Source of the DNA: Bacteroidota bacterium
Lineage (GTDB): Bacteria; Bacteroidota; Bacteroidia; Chitinophagales; Chitinophagaceae
DNA length: 64,000 nucleotides
Reading direction: 5' to 3'
Assembly: GCA_023391015.1 (NCBI GenBank)
Contig: JAEWBT010000058.1
Coordinates: 1-64,000 of the forward strand
The notes under the pieces were generated by a model. It did no database searches, was not told the DNA's origin, and worked only from the letters and a program-made list of their open reading frames with translations. The translations under genes were made by a program, and so were the position numbers. Shown piece after piece: positions 1-8,538 of the stretch (position 1 is its first letter; each line of letters starts with the position of its first letter).

Positions 1-19
1 CCGGAAATCAACCCTGTAG

Positions 20-50
20 GAACGCGCCAAAAGGCGCGTTCTTTCTTTTT
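20..50 (+). terminator. Intrinsic terminator of the gene upstream of the window
   Basis: A perfect 9-bp stem (GAACGCGCC / GGCGCGTTC) with an AAAA loop is followed by CTTTCTTTTT. It would end a plus-strand gene lying left of the window. Confidence 0.75.
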
Positions 51-117
51 CGGGCGCGTTCTTTTTTTTCTCCAACACATTCTTTCTAAAAAGGAATCTC
101 AACGAAACTGGCAACGC

Positions 118-125
118 TACTTTTG
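118..125 (+). promoter_or_regulatory. Bacteroidota -7 box TACTTTTG abutting rlmB
   Basis: TACTTTTG matches the Bacteroidota -7 consensus TAnnTTTG exactly. Only five bases separate it from the ATG at 131, so the transcript would have almost no leader. No clear -33 TTTG is visible at the usual distance. Confidence 0.6.
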
Positions 126-130
126 CGCCT

Positions 131-880
131 ATGAAGCCGTATCGTCGTCCGTCGCTGCCCCTGATCATTGGCCGCAAACCCGTGATGGAAGCCATTGTGG
201 GGGGAGAAGCCATTGAAAAATTATACGTGCTGCGCTCGGCTGCCGGTCCGGAAATCTCCGACCTGAAACGCGCCGCCAATGGCCGCAATATTCCCATTGC
301 GCTGGTGCCGGTGGAGAAACTGTCGCAGCTTACTAAAGCGCAGCATCAGGGCGTGGTGGCCGTCGGTGGTGTGTTGAATTACATTGAGCTTCAGGATGCG
401 ATTGACCACGTGGTGGCCCAAGGCGAAACGCCGCTTTTCCTGTTGCTGGATGGCGTGACAGACGTCCGGAATATCGGTGCTATTGCCCGCTCGGCCTTGT
501 GCCTCGGCGCGCAGGCGATTATTCTTCCCACTGCCTCCGGGGCCACGCTTACGGAAGACGCCGTGAAGACGTCGGCAGGTGCGCTGCGGCAAATTCTACT
601 CGTGCGGGTGCCGACGGTTCCGAAAACGATTGAGGCGCTCCGGCTCAACGGCGTGAGCGTATTCGGGACGCAGATGAAAGGCAGCATTCCGCTTCCGGAG
701 GCCGATTTTTCCGGCCCTTGCTGCATTGTGATGGGGGAGGAAGGCAGCGGTGTTTCTAAAGAGGTGCTCAAAAGCGCCGATGCGCTGATTCGTATCCCCA
801 TGGCCGGCGGCTTCGATTCGCTGAATGTGAGCGTGGCGGCGAGTATTATTCTCTACGAAGCGCAGCGGCAGCGAGGGTAA
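131..880 (+). CDS. rlmB: 23S rRNA 2'-O-methyltransferase, TrmH/RlmB family
   Basis: SPOUT-class methyltransferase of 249 residues, the normal length for RlmB, which methylates the 2'-O of a guanosine in 23S rRNA using S-adenosylmethionine. The N-terminal 80 residues form the substrate-binding domain beginning IIGRKPVMEAI. The three TrmH motifs are present: LDGVTDVRNIGAIARSA near residue 107, IVMGEEGSGVS near 198, and IPMAGGFDSLNVSVAAS near 221, which make up the trefoil-knot cofactor site. It stands alone, with a terminator upstream and a repeat block downstream, and starts immediately after a -7 box. The exact methylated base is inferred from the family; other TrmH-type rRNA or tRNA methylases look similar. 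Confidence 0.88.
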   Translation: MKPYRRPSLPLIIGRKPVMEAIVGGEAIEKLYVLRSAAGPEISDLKRAANGRNIPIALVPVEKLSQLTKAQHQGVVAVGGVLNYIELQDAIDHVVAQGETPLFLLLDGVTDVRNIGAIARSALCLGAQAIILPTASGATLTEDAVKTSAGALRQILLVRVPTVPKTIEALRLNGVSVFGTQMKGSIPLPEADFSGPCCIVMGEEGSGVSKEVLKSADALIRIPMAGGFDSLNVSVAASIILYEAQRQRG

Positions 881-1178
881 TTTCTCAATGGCTCAATTTC
901 TCAATGGCTCAATGGGAAAAGGCGCTCTGATTTTTGTCTGTAGAAACATCCCCAGTATTTTTTGTCATTCCGCCAAGGGCGGAATCTGAGAAAAAGAGGT
1001 CTGTGGTGTTATGCTAAGATCCTACCTCTCGGCGGGGTGACAAAACAAGGCGAAACAAGGGCCAAAAATCGGCACTAAAAAAAGAGAAATTCGGTATTCA
1101 GATAGCAGCAGAAGCATAAACAGTTATCAATGCCTGAATACCATTGAGTCATTGAGCCATTTTCAAATTGAGAAATTA
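879..1178. repeat. Non-coding block flanked by inverted repeats
   Basis: A 16-bp unit beginning AATTTCTCAATGGCTC is repeated 2.3 times from 879 to 915, directly after the rlmB stop. An imperfect inverted copy lies at 1141-1178. Between them are two arms, at about 965-988 and 1027-1047, of a dispersed element built on GTCATTCCGCC...GGCGG and GGCGGGGTGACAAAAC, also seen at 39.3-39.5 kb. I see no gene here. The block could be a small non-autonomous mobile element or a set of REP-like sequences. Confidence 0.6.
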
Positions 1179-1184
1179 TTCCCG

Positions 1185-1192
1185 TACTTTCG
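1185..1192 (+). promoter_or_regulatory. Probable -7 box of the cobalamin transcript
   Basis: TACTTTCG differs from TAnnTTTG by one base and lies just before the cobalamin riboswitch, so it is the likely promoter of the B12 locus. Confidence 0.5.
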
Positions 1193-1199
1193 CGCAGCA

Positions 1200-1375
1200 T
1201 TTGGTTCCGGCCTTCGGGTTGGATGAAAAGGGAATCCGGTGTAATTCCGGAACAGTACCCGCTGCTGTAAGTTCCAAAAAAAGGGTTTTCTATCTCCATA
1301 AAAGCCACTGCCCCGGAAAGGGTGGGAAGGCGAAAGAGAAACCCCGGAACGAGTCAGAAGACCTGCCTGATGCAC
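1200..1375 (+). promoter_or_regulatory. Cobalamin (B12) riboswitch
   Basis: The conserved cobalamin aptamer blocks are present in order: GGGAATCCGGTGTAATTCCGG, an ACAGTACCCGCTGCTGTAA segment, GCCACTG, GGGAAGGC, and finally GAGTCAGAAGACCTGCCTG (the B12-box region, about 1352-1371). The known role is to bind adenosyl- or other cobalamins and switch off downstream expression. Further hairpin-forming sequence (AGACCCG...CGGGTCT, 1417-1457) follows before the first gene and may be the expression platform. It precedes four genes whose products fit B12 capture and import, which supports the call. Confidence 0.93.
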
Positions 1376-1527
1376 AACAACCGCTGCGCTGCTTTCGGGA
1401 CTAAAAGCGCCGGCACAGACCCGTATCGGGAGCGCCGTGTCGGCATCTCCCGGGTCTTTGCAGGGCTTCGCGTTTCCGGAAAAGTGGCAAGGCAATCAAC
1501 GCTTTGAAACCTCTTTTTTCCCAAAAA

Positions 1528-2544
1528 ATGCCCATGCGCAATTCTGTACTCCTCGCTGCCGGCCTGCTCGCCGCCGCCTCTTTTTCCGCAACCGCCCAAA
1601 CGGTGGCCGATTTCGAGAACCTGACCCTTCCCGGAACTGATACTGCTTACATTAATTACAGTGCGCCCGGCACCGATGTGGGCTTTAGCAGTGGCCTGGC
1701 GTATTTCCCAACGGTATATGACACGTCTTCTGGCTATTCCTACTGGTCATACGGATTTGCGTATTCCAACATTAAGGACTCGACTACCGCGGGCTACTCT
1801 GGCGAGTACAACGCGCGGCCCGGCGCTGCTTTTTCCGGAACTAACTACGTGGTGGCCTATGGTTCGGAAAACATCATTCGCCTTACCGGCGCGGCGCAGG
1901 GCAGCGGCGTAAGCGGGTTGTATGTAACCAACAACAACTATGCGTATTACAGCATGCTGAACGGCGATGGTTTTGCCAAAAAATTCGGTGATACCACCGG
2001 CACCAATTCCGGCCTGCCGCAGGGCACTTATCCGGATTATTACAAGATGATTTTCCGGGGCTATCGCAACGGTGCGCTCACAACCGATAGCGTGGAGTTT
2101 TACCTCGCCGATTACCGCGCCGCCAATAGTGCCGCTGATTATATTGTGAAAGACTGGAAATGGGTGTCGCTCACCAGCCTGGGCCGTGTGGACAGCCTCC
2201 ATATCCAACTGCGCTCTTCGGATTCCGGTCCGTGGGGCCTCAACACACCGGCTTATTTCTGCCTGGATAATTTCACGACCAACGAAACCCTTGGGGTGGA
2301 CAACAGTGCCGTTGCAGCGCTGAAAGTTTATCCCAATCCGGCGGTTGAAAACATCACCGTAGAAGCCGCTGCCGGCGTTCCGGCGCGCATTTCTGTAGTG
2401 GATATTTCCGGAAAAATGGTGCTTTCGGTGCAGCCTACTGAAGTGAAAACTACCCTCGCCATTGGCAACCTGCCTGCCGGAACGTATCAGCTATTGGTGC
2501 AAGGCAAGGAAGGCGTGGCCACCCACCGTTTTGTGAAGCCTTAA
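1528..2544 (+). CDS. T9SS-secreted DUF4465-type surface protein of the cobalamin locus
   Basis: A start at ATG 1528 (or 1534) gives a clean signal peptide (MRNSVLLAAGLLAAASF..TAQ); an upstream TTG at 1504 would put charged residues before it and is less likely. The protein is about 338 residues. The central region (roughly 20-250), rich in Tyr, Gly and Asn, resembles DUF4465 proteins found beside B12 receptors in Bacteroidetes. The last 75 residues are a Por/T9SS sorting domain (VYPNPAVENITV ... DISGK ... LPAGTYQL). Being first behind the riboswitch, it is inferred to bind or capture corrinoids at the cell surface, as BtuG/BtuH-type proteins do in Bacteroides. Binding itself is not shown by the sequence. 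Confidence 0.75.
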   Translation: MPMRNSVLLAAGLLAAASFSATAQTVADFENLTLPGTDTAYINYSAPGTDVGFSSGLAYFPTVYDTSSGYSYWSYGFAYSNIKDSTTAGYSGEYNARPGAAFSGTNYVVAYGSENIIRLTGAAQGSGVSGLYVTNNNYAYYSMLNGDGFAKKFGDTTGTNSGLPQGTYPDYYKMIFRGYRNGALTTDSVEFYLADYRAANSAADYIVKDWKWVSLTSLGRVDSLHIQLRSSDSGPWGLNTPAYFCLDNFTTNETLGVDNSAVAALKVYPNPAVENITVEAAAGVPARISVVDISGKMVLSVQPTEVKTTLAIGNLPAGTYQLLVQGKEGVATHRFVKP

Positions 2545-2549
2545 TCGCG

Positions 2550-2606
2550 AGCGACTTGTTAAGTCCTCGGTTAACCTGCCGATGGACTTGACAAGTCGCT
2601 ATTTTT
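2550..2606 (+). terminator. Long hairpin between the first two cobalamin-locus genes
   Basis: AGCGACTTGT-t-AAGTCC pairs with GGACTT-g-ACAAGTCGCT across a 17-base loop and is followed by ATTTTT. It could attenuate or end the first transcript. A TACTTTG box at 2617-2623 suggests that the next gene may have its own promoter. Confidence 0.6.
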
Positions 2607-2626
2607 AATTTTTAAGTACTTTGGGT

Positions 2627-3616
2627 TTGAAAAAGATTTTCCTTTTCCTTGCCGCCTTCCCGTTTTGCAACGCGAAGGCACAGTTTGCGCCGCAGGCCGG
2701 ACAACCGGGTAGCACCGCCGTTGCGGCAACCAGTTCGCTGATAAAAGGCTGGGCTACGCAGTGCAGCGTCGCGCGCGGCTACAAAGACATCCGCGATAAA
2801 AATGCCGGCACTGTGGGCTGGGGGCAAGACAGCGACGCAACCGGGACTCCCAACAGCTTCACGGTGAGCCTTGGCGACAGTGGGGTAGCGGTGCTTCAGT
2901 TTGCCACGCCCATTGCCGACGGGCCGGGTGCCGATTTTGCAGTGTTTGAAAACGGTTTTGCCAATCCCGCCAACCCCGACGAAGCGTTTCTGGAACTGGC
3001 TTTTGTGGAAGTAAGCTCTGATGGAGATCATTATTTCCGGTTTCCGGCGCAGTCGCTGGCCGACACGGCTTCGCAGGTTCCCGGTGCAGGCGTATATCTC
3101 GATTGCCGGAAATACCACAATCTCGCCGGGACGTACCGGAGCGGTTTTGGCACGCCGTTTGACCTGTCGGATCTGCCCACTAATCCGTTGCTCAACAAAA
3201 GCCGGATTACCCACGTGCGCCTGGTGGATGTCATCGGCAGCGTAGGCCCGGAAGGTAGCCGCGATGCCCAGGGCCGCCCCATCAACGACCCGTTCCCTAC
3301 CGCATTTCCAACCGGCGGTTTTGATTTGGACGCGGTGGCGGTTTTAAACGATATCACCTCGCAGGGCATAGGAAACACGAGCCTGGCAGCAGCCGTGCGC
3401 ATCGCGCCGAATCCCGCTACCAGCTATCTTGGGGTTGAACTTTCCGGAAAAGATTTTCATTATAACCTCCGGAGCCTGGAAGGAAAACAAATCGCCTCCG
3501 GCGAGGCAACGGAAACCGTACAGATTCCAGTTTCTGCCCTGCCAAAAGGCCTTTATTTTATTGAGCTTCAAACCCGTGAGGGCGACGTATGGCGCGAAAA
3601 AGTTTTGGTGCAGTAA
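2627..3616 (+). CDS. T9SS-secreted cell-surface protein of the cobalamin locus
   Basis: A start at TTG 2627 gives MKKIFLFLAAFPFCNAKAQ, a good signal peptide; TTG 2621 is the alternative and no ATG is suitably placed. The mature region to about residue 255 contains a discoidin- or lectin-like segment (GADFAVFENGF, AFVEVSSDGDHYFRFPA, RLVDVIG, GFDLDAVAVLN) typical of uncharacterised surface proteins next to BtuB in Bacteroidetes. The C-terminal 75 residues are a T9SS sorting domain (RIAPNPATSYLGVELSG ... LPKGLYFIEL). The 3' end overlaps the next gene by 28 bases, so they are translationally coupled. The role in B12 capture is inferred from position only. Confidence 0.7.
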   Translation: MKKIFLFLAAFPFCNAKAQFAPQAGQPGSTAVAATSSLIKGWATQCSVARGYKDIRDKNAGTVGWGQDSDATGTPNSFTVSLGDSGVAVLQFATPIADGPGADFAVFENGFANPANPDEAFLELAFVEVSSDGDHYFRFPAQSLADTASQVPGAGVYLDCRKYHNLAGTYRSGFGTPFDLSDLPTNPLLNKSRITHVRLVDVIGSVGPEGSRDAQGRPINDPFPTAFPTGGFDLDAVAVLNDITSQGIGNTSLAAAVRIAPNPATSYLGVELSGKDFHYNLRSLEGKQIASGEATETVQIPVSALPKGLYFIELQTREGDVWREKVLVQ

Positions 3617-4662
3617 TCCTGCTGGCTGCCTTGCTGGGCGTGGGTTGTAAAGGTCCGGAAGCATCGCCTTCGGGGCCGGTAACGCCCTCCGGAAGCGGCG
3701 ACGTGCTGGTGGTGTGTGAAGGCAGCCTGGGCAACGGCAACAGCGCGCTCTCCAAACTGCCTGCCGATACAGCGCAAAGCGCCGCCGAAGATGTATTTTA
3801 TGCCGTGAATGGACAGCAGCTGGGCGATATTTTCCAAAGCATCACGCCGGTGGCAAATGAACTTGCCTTGTGCATCAACAACTCCGACAGGATTTATTTT
3901 GTCAACGCATCCGACTACCGGCTGCAACACACCATTCCGGTGGCCAAGCCGCGCTATCTGGTGCCCACGGGCGGCAATCGTGCCTACGTTTCCTCTATTT
4001 TCAGCAACCGCGTTTTTGTGCTGGATCTGGCTTCCTACACGGTGACCGACACGGTGTTTCTGCCGTATAAAAATCCGGAAGGCATGTTGCTCCACAACGG
4101 CCAGTTGTATGTAGCCGCCTGGGACACGGGCAATAGCTATTTATATCGCATCAACCCGTCGACGGCGCAGATAACCGATTCCATCTACCTGAACCGCCGC
4201 GCGCCGCAAACCGTCATTGCCGACAAAGCCCAAAACCTATGGGTGATTTCCGGAAACGATCCGCAGGGCGTAGCACCAGCAATCACCTGTCTCAATCCGC
4301 AGACCAAAGCTGTTCTGGCGCAGTATGATTTTCCGGCGGGCAAGGAAGTCATAAAACCCTGCTTTAACCAAAGTCGCGACACGCTCTATTGGTTGAGTGT
4401 GGATTACAGCGGCGGGGCGGGGCAGAGCGGTGTTTTCCGGATGCCTGTTAGTGCTACTTCCCAGCCGCAAACCCCCTTCGTAGTTTCCGGTATTTTGCAG
4501 TATTTCTGGGCTTTGGGCATTCAGCCGGGCACCGGCAACGTCTTTATCGGCGACCCGAAAGGCTTTATTCAGCGCGGCGAAGTGCTGGTGTACTCTCCTT
4601 CCGGAAATTTGATTAAACGCTGGAAAACCGGCGTGGGCCCGAGTTCGTTTCTGTTTTTATAG
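3589..4662 (+). CDS. BtuG-type beta-propeller lipoprotein (YncE/DUF5074-like)
   Basis: 357 residues with a lipoprotein signal (LLAALLGVGC, Cys at about 20) followed by repeated propeller blades: SDRIYFVNASDYRL, GNRAYVSSIFSNRVFVLDLAS, NGQLYVAAWDTGNSYLYRINPST and GNVFIGDPKG. This is the architecture of BtuG of Bacteroides thetaiotaomicron, a surface propeller lipoprotein that binds cobalamin very tightly and hands it to BtuB. Its position between a riboswitch-led surface protein and a TonB receptor supports the same role. It starts inside the previous gene. Other YncE-like propellers with unknown ligands would look similar, so the function is a strong inference. Confidence 0.78.
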   Translation: MARKSFGAVILLAALLGVGCKGPEASPSGPVTPSGSGDVLVVCEGSLGNGNSALSKLPADTAQSAAEDVFYAVNGQQLGDIFQSITPVANELALCINNSDRIYFVNASDYRLQHTIPVAKPRYLVPTGGNRAYVSSIFSNRVFVLDLASYTVTDTVFLPYKNPEGMLLHNGQLYVAAWDTGNSYLYRINPSTAQITDSIYLNRRAPQTVIADKAQNLWVISGNDPQGVAPAITCLNPQTKAVLAQYDFPAGKEVIKPCFNQSRDTLYWLSVDYSGGAGQSGVFRMPVSATSQPQTPFVVSGILQYFWALGIQPGTGNVFIGDPKGFIQRGEVLVYSPSGNLIKRWKTGVGPSSFLFL

Positions 4663-4751
4663 ACAGTAAATATTGGGGCGTGTCCCGCCAAAGACGAGTT
4701 CCGAAAGCGCTCACGCATTTTCCGGAAATTTGCGCTGTTTTTTCGCTAAAA

Positions 4752-6629
4752 ATGAACATCCGAAACCTGTTGCTGCTTTTCCTACTGCCCATTGCGGCAC
4801 GGGCACAGCTGAGCGACACGCTTTCGGAGCAGATTATTTCCGGAAAACGCATCCTGAAACCGCTCTCCCCGGGCATCAGCGGGATGAAAACCCTCACGCT
4901 CGACAGCACCCAATTGCTGCGGCCCGTCTTCACAGATTTAAGCCGCATCCTGACGGAAAATCTGCCGGTTTTTATTCGCACCACCGGCGTGAACGGACCG
5001 GCCACTTTAAGCATTCGCGGGGCTTCGGCGGCGCAGTCGGTGGTGTTGTGGGAAGGCGTGCCCATCCAGAATCCAGCGATGGGACTGACCGACATTTCTT
5101 TGTTGCAATCGGGATTGTTTCAAAATATTACCCTGGTTCCGGGCGGCGCACCGGCGCTCTGGGGCAGCGGCAATGTGGGCGGGCTTTTACAACTCCAAAA
5201 TGAACCGCCCCGATTTCCGGAAAATCGGGGCGGGAACGGCTTTGCGGGGTTGGGCAGTGGTTCTTTCAACCTGTTCAACGGTGCCATCGGGCTCAAACAC
5301 AACGGCCCAAAGGCCTTTTGGGGGTTGCGCGCCTTTGGCAGCCGGGCCGATTATGCTTTTGATTACCGGGACGAAAAAGGAGCGTCAAAACACATCGACA
5401 ATGCCCAAACAGCGCAATATGGAATGCTGGTGCAGGGCGGGCAAAAAGCGGGGCGCGGATGGCTGCTGCGTCAGGATATTTGGCTTCAAAAAGCAGCGCG
5501 CGACCTGCCGCCGGCGTTGTTTGAAACCCAGAGCAGGAAGCATCAGGAAGACGAAGCCTTGCGCATCCGCGTGAGCGCCGAAAAGGCGGGATTACGGCAT
5601 TCTTATTCTTTTATCGCCGCTGCGCTGCACGAAGGTCTGCGTTACGTCGACCCCGATGCGGCCTTGAAAAGTAGCCTCAAAACCACTACTTTTTTCGGAA
5701 AAGCCGCCTACCAGTACCGGTTTGGAAGGGGAAAAGTATTTGCAGATCTGCCGGTGCAGTTTTCAGCAGCCGAGACGGGCGGCAACCATTACAACCAACC
5801 CCGGATTGGCTTGGGAATCGGGGCTGAAAATCTTTTCTGGAACGAAAAAATCACTGCTTCGGTTGTCCTGCGCACCGAGCACATCAACGACCAAACGGTG
5901 CTTTTGCCGGGCATAAACGGGCTGTTCCGCGTCCTGCCCAAAACAGTTTTGCGCGCGTCGGTGCAGCGCAGCTACCGCGCACCTACGCTCACCGAACTGT
6001 ATTATTTCCCGGGTGGAAATGCAGCATTGAAACCGGAAATCGGGTGGGGTGGCGAGCTGGGAGCGCGACAGGAGTTGAGAAAAGCCCATTGGCAGGGATA
6101 CGTGGATGCCACCGCTTTTCACCGCAACATTCAGGACTGGATTATATGGTATGGCGGGGCCATCTGGACGCCCCACAATATTGCGCGGGTGCAAACCCAG
6201 GGCGTGGAACTGGAAGGCGAATTTGGGGCTCAATTTTCCGGAATTTCCTTTGGCCTGCGGCCCGGATTTACCTACACCCGCGCCCGGACGATGGAAAGCG
6301 CCGCGCCCAACGACGGCTCGGTGGGTTGTCAGATTCCGCACACGCCGCTGACAACGGCGCGGGTGAGCGCCTGGCTAAGCTGGAAAAAAATCCGGGTAAA
6401 TGCCGGCAGCGTGTACACCGGCTACCGTTTTATCACCTCCGACGAAAGCGCCTGGATTCCGGCATATTGGTTGCACAGTGCCTCGGCTTCGTATGTTTTG
6501 CCGCTGAAAAAACAAACGATTCATTTTGAGGTGCGCTGCAACAATCTGGCAAATGCTTCTTATCTGTCTGTTGCCGGGCGGCCAGGCCTGCCGCGGCATT
6601 TTACGGTTGGGGTATTGGGGCGGTTTTAG
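4752..6629 (+). CDS. btuB: TonB-dependent outer-membrane receptor, BtuB type
   Basis: A start at ATG 4752 gives signal peptide MNIRNLLLLFLLPIAARAQ; upstream GTG 4680 would add an unlikely leader. The protein of about 625 residues has a plug domain (SIRGASAAQSVVLWEGVPI, then ALWGSGNVGGLLQL) and a beta-barrel whose last strand ends in Phe (FTVGVLGRF). It lacks the carboxypeptidase-like N-terminal domain of SusC proteins, as expected for BtuB. It would import cobalamin across the outer membrane using TonB energy. As last gene of the riboswitch-led locus its substrate is well supported by context, though barrel sequence alone does not prove it. Confidence 0.83.
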   Translation: MNIRNLLLLFLLPIAARAQLSDTLSEQIISGKRILKPLSPGISGMKTLTLDSTQLLRPVFTDLSRILTENLPVFIRTTGVNGPATLSIRGASAAQSVVLWEGVPIQNPAMGLTDISLLQSGLFQNITLVPGGAPALWGSGNVGGLLQLQNEPPRFPENRGGNGFAGLGSGSFNLFNGAIGLKHNGPKAFWGLRAFGSRADYAFDYRDEKGASKHIDNAQTAQYGMLVQGGQKAGRGWLLRQDIWLQKAARDLPPALFETQSRKHQEDEALRIRVSAEKAGLRHSYSFIAAALHEGLRYVDPDAALKSSLKTTTFFGKAAYQYRFGRGKVFADLPVQFSAAETGGNHYNQPRIGLGIGAENLFWNEKITASVVLRTEHINDQTVLLPGINGLFRVLPKTVLRASVQRSYRAPTLTELYYFPGGNAALKPEIGWGGELGARQELRKAHWQGYVDATAFHRNIQDWIIWYGGAIWTPHNIARVQTQGVELEGEFGAQFSGISFGLRPGFTYTRARTMESAAPNDGSVGCQIPHTPLTTARVSAWLSWKKIRVNAGSVYTGYRFITSDESAWIPAYWLHSASASYVLPLKKQTIHFEVRCNNLANASYLSVAGRPGLPRHFTVGVLGRF

Positions 6630-6656
6630 AGATGCATGAGCCTAGAAGGGTTTCTC

Positions 6657-7892
6657 TCAGCAGCCTTCTTTTCTCAGCGTTTCCCAATCCATATTTTCCG
6701 GAGCCGGAATCTGGGACAGGTATCCGGTAAGGGCTTTTTCAAGTGCTGGCAGTCCGATGCCATAAATGCTTTCGAACTGGTCAAAACCTTTCACCCAGAG
6801 TCTCTTTATTTTTTCTACGCCATAAGTATCATACAGGTATTTGAACACTGCAGCGCTCTGATAATAGGCGATGACTTCATTTTCTGCCGCTAATTGATCA
6901 AAATTGCTCACAAGGGATTGAAGTGGAAACAGTTTTCCCTTCCCTGACAGATACGCCGTAATACTGTACACCGGATTGTCGTAGTTATTGCAGTCGTTCT
7001 GGACAAAAACGGCGCTGCCTTCATTGAGAAGCCGCGAGTTGCAGGGACCCCATACATCATTGGAGATGAAATGAAAAACCTCATGCTTCAACTGAATCTG
7101 CCGTTTTCCATTGTTCAAAATAAAAACCAGATCGTGTTGGGGCAGTGCCAGCCCGCCCTGCACCTTCATTCCGGAAAGCGCTTGCAATTCACCTGCTGAA
7201 TCCACCAGAACGAGGTGTACCCCTTTATGATAATCTGCTACCTGCAACACCGATAGAATACGCCGTAGTGCAACGTCGGTCTGCTGCTTCAAAGTATTTA
7301 AATGCTGCGCCGAGTAAGAATCCCCCCGGAAATGAATCCGGAAATTGGCGTGGTTGATAGAAAGAAACGGAAACGAATCGTTGGCTACATAATCGCGCAT
7401 TTTGGACGTAAGGGGCGCAAAAAGAACCTCCGGGGTGCTGCCTTTAAAAGTGGTTCGTTGCTTTACAAAAGCTTCATAGCGTTCCTGAATGTCGGCATTA
7501 GATCGGGCACGATCGATTACAGATGCCCATTGTTTATCGGTGTGCAGGGCCGCAAAAGCGCTTTCCCCGGTGAGGCGCTGCCAATTTGAATAAGCCATTT
7601 GGGTTGTTATCAGCCGGAGGTTCCGGAAAGCGTTGGCGCGTTTGCCCGCCAGTGCCCAGGCCGCAGCAGCTCCGTAGCGAAGCCCCGCATAGTCCATGTC
7701 AATTCCTTTCTCGACCGGGATTTCAGCCGCTTTCTCAAAATAAAATCCGGCCTTTTTATAGTCTTGTGCCCGAAACGCAGAATCCCCTTTGGTCCAGTGC
7801 GCAATCAACTCATAATACTTCGGAAAGCCTTGTTGTGCAGAGGACTGTAGCGAAATCAGCAGCGTCAGAACGAAAATGAAACCGTATTTCAA
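6657..7892 (-). CDS. Secreted TPR-like protein with a gluzincin (HExxH) peptidase domain
   Basis: 411 residues with signal peptide MKYGFIFVLTLLISLQSSAQ. An N-terminal helical region (about 25-140; FRAQDYKKAGFYFEKAAE) resembles TPR repeats. The C-terminal half contains KHEVFHFIS, an HExxH zinc motif, followed about 20 residues later by NEGSAVF, whose Glu fits the third zinc ligand of gluzincins (peptidase MA-like). This suggests a periplasmic or outer-membrane metallopeptidase. The substrate is unknown. It is convergent with btuB, with only 27 bases between the stops, and is otherwise isolated. Confidence 0.6.
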   Translation of the reverse strand: MKYGFIFVLTLLISLQSSAQQGFPKYYELIAHWTKGDSAFRAQDYKKAGFYFEKAAEIPVEKGIDMDYAGLRYGAAAAWALAGKRANAFRNLRLITTQMAYSNWQRLTGESAFAALHTDKQWASVIDRARSNADIQERYEAFVKQRTTFKGSTPEVLFAPLTSKMRDYVANDSFPFLSINHANFRIHFRGDSYSAQHLNTLKQQTDVALRRILSVLQVADYHKGVHLVLVDSAGELQALSGMKVQGGLALPQHDLVFILNNGKRQIQLKHEVFHFISNDVWGPCNSRLLNEGSAVFVQNDCNNYDNPVYSITAYLSGKGKLFPLQSLVSNFDQLAAENEVIAYYQSAAVFKYLYDTYGVEKIKRLWVKGFDQFESIYGIGLPALEKALTGYLSQIPAPENMDWETLRKEGC

Positions 7893-7957
7893 AGGAATGG
7901 GGCTTTTACAGCGACACTAAACGCACCTATAGCGGGAATATTGCTTTATAACTGCAT

Positions 7958-7996
7958 AAAAAAGCCCGGAACACGCGCACATGTCCCGGGCTTTTA
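7958..7996 (-). terminator. Bidirectional terminator after the MaoC-like gene
   Basis: AAAAGCCCGGaACA pairs with TGTcCCGGGCTTTT, with A/T runs on both sides. On the minus strand it follows the hydratase gene ending at 8020. A TTTCCGGAAA copy sits between the stop and the hairpin. Confidence 0.75.
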
Positions 7997-8019
7997 CTAT
8001 GGAAATTTCCGGAAAATTG

Positions 8020-8430
8020 CTACCATTTGTACTGTTTCTTGTTCAGCAGCAGGGCCTCGCCTGCAATCGTCTGTTCGCCGGTTTCTTTTTCATACACGGC
8101 GCAGTCGTAGAGGATACGGGCCTTTTCCGGAAAAATTTCTTTCACGGTTACCACCGCTTCGTAGGGCGTATCCACGAACATGGGGCGCAGCCATTTAATG
8201 TTCTGACTCATATACACATGGCCGTCGGCATACCACAAAGCACCGAAAATTTTGGTGAAGACCGACGCACCCAGAAAGCCGTGAATAATCCGCCGGCCAA
8301 ACATAGACGCCGCACCGGCAGCCTCGTCAATATGCAATGGATTTACATCGCCGGAAACGCGGGCGTAGGTGTCTACATCTTCCTGCGTGTAAGAAAAATC
8401 GTGTTTGAACTGATCGCCAACCTGGAGCAT
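8020..8430 (-). CDS. MaoC-family (R)-specific enoyl hydratase-like protein
   Basis: Starting at ATG 8430 (MLQVGDQFKHDF) gives 136 residues, the usual size of a single hot-dog-fold MaoC/PhaJ protein. The hydratase motif is clear: DVDTYARVSGDVNPLHID places the catalytic Asp and His, and is followed by the conserved HGFLGAS. Such enzymes hydrate enoyl-CoA to (R)-3-hydroxyacyl-CoA, which can supply polyhydroxyalkanoate synthesis. A PhaE-like gene lies 2.9 kb away at 11303, making a PHA link plausible but unproven. Terminators bound it on both sides, so it is probably monocistronic. Confidence 0.82.
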   Translation of the reverse strand: MLQVGDQFKHDFSYTQEDVDTYARVSGDVNPLHIDEAAGAASMFGRRIIHGFLGASVFTKIFGALWYADGHVYMSQNIKWLRPMFVDTPYEAVVTVKEIFPEKARILYDCAVYEKETGEQTIAGEALLLNKKQYKW

Positions 8431-8477
8431 AGAAAAAGGTTTTTTAGAAAGAAAAGAGTGTGGCTGCAATATCCAAC

Positions 8478-8511
8478 AAAAAAGCGCCTCCTGCAAAGGA
8501 TGCGCTTTTTA
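8478..8511 (-). terminator. Terminator of the 10957-8539 operon
   Basis: AAAAAAGCGC and GCGCTTTTT form a hairpin immediately downstream, on the minus strand, of the repeat-bearing surface protein. A TTTCCGGAAA copy lies between gene and hairpin. Confidence 0.7.
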
Positions 8512-8538
8512 ATTTCCGGAAAATACCGGTGGTTAGTA

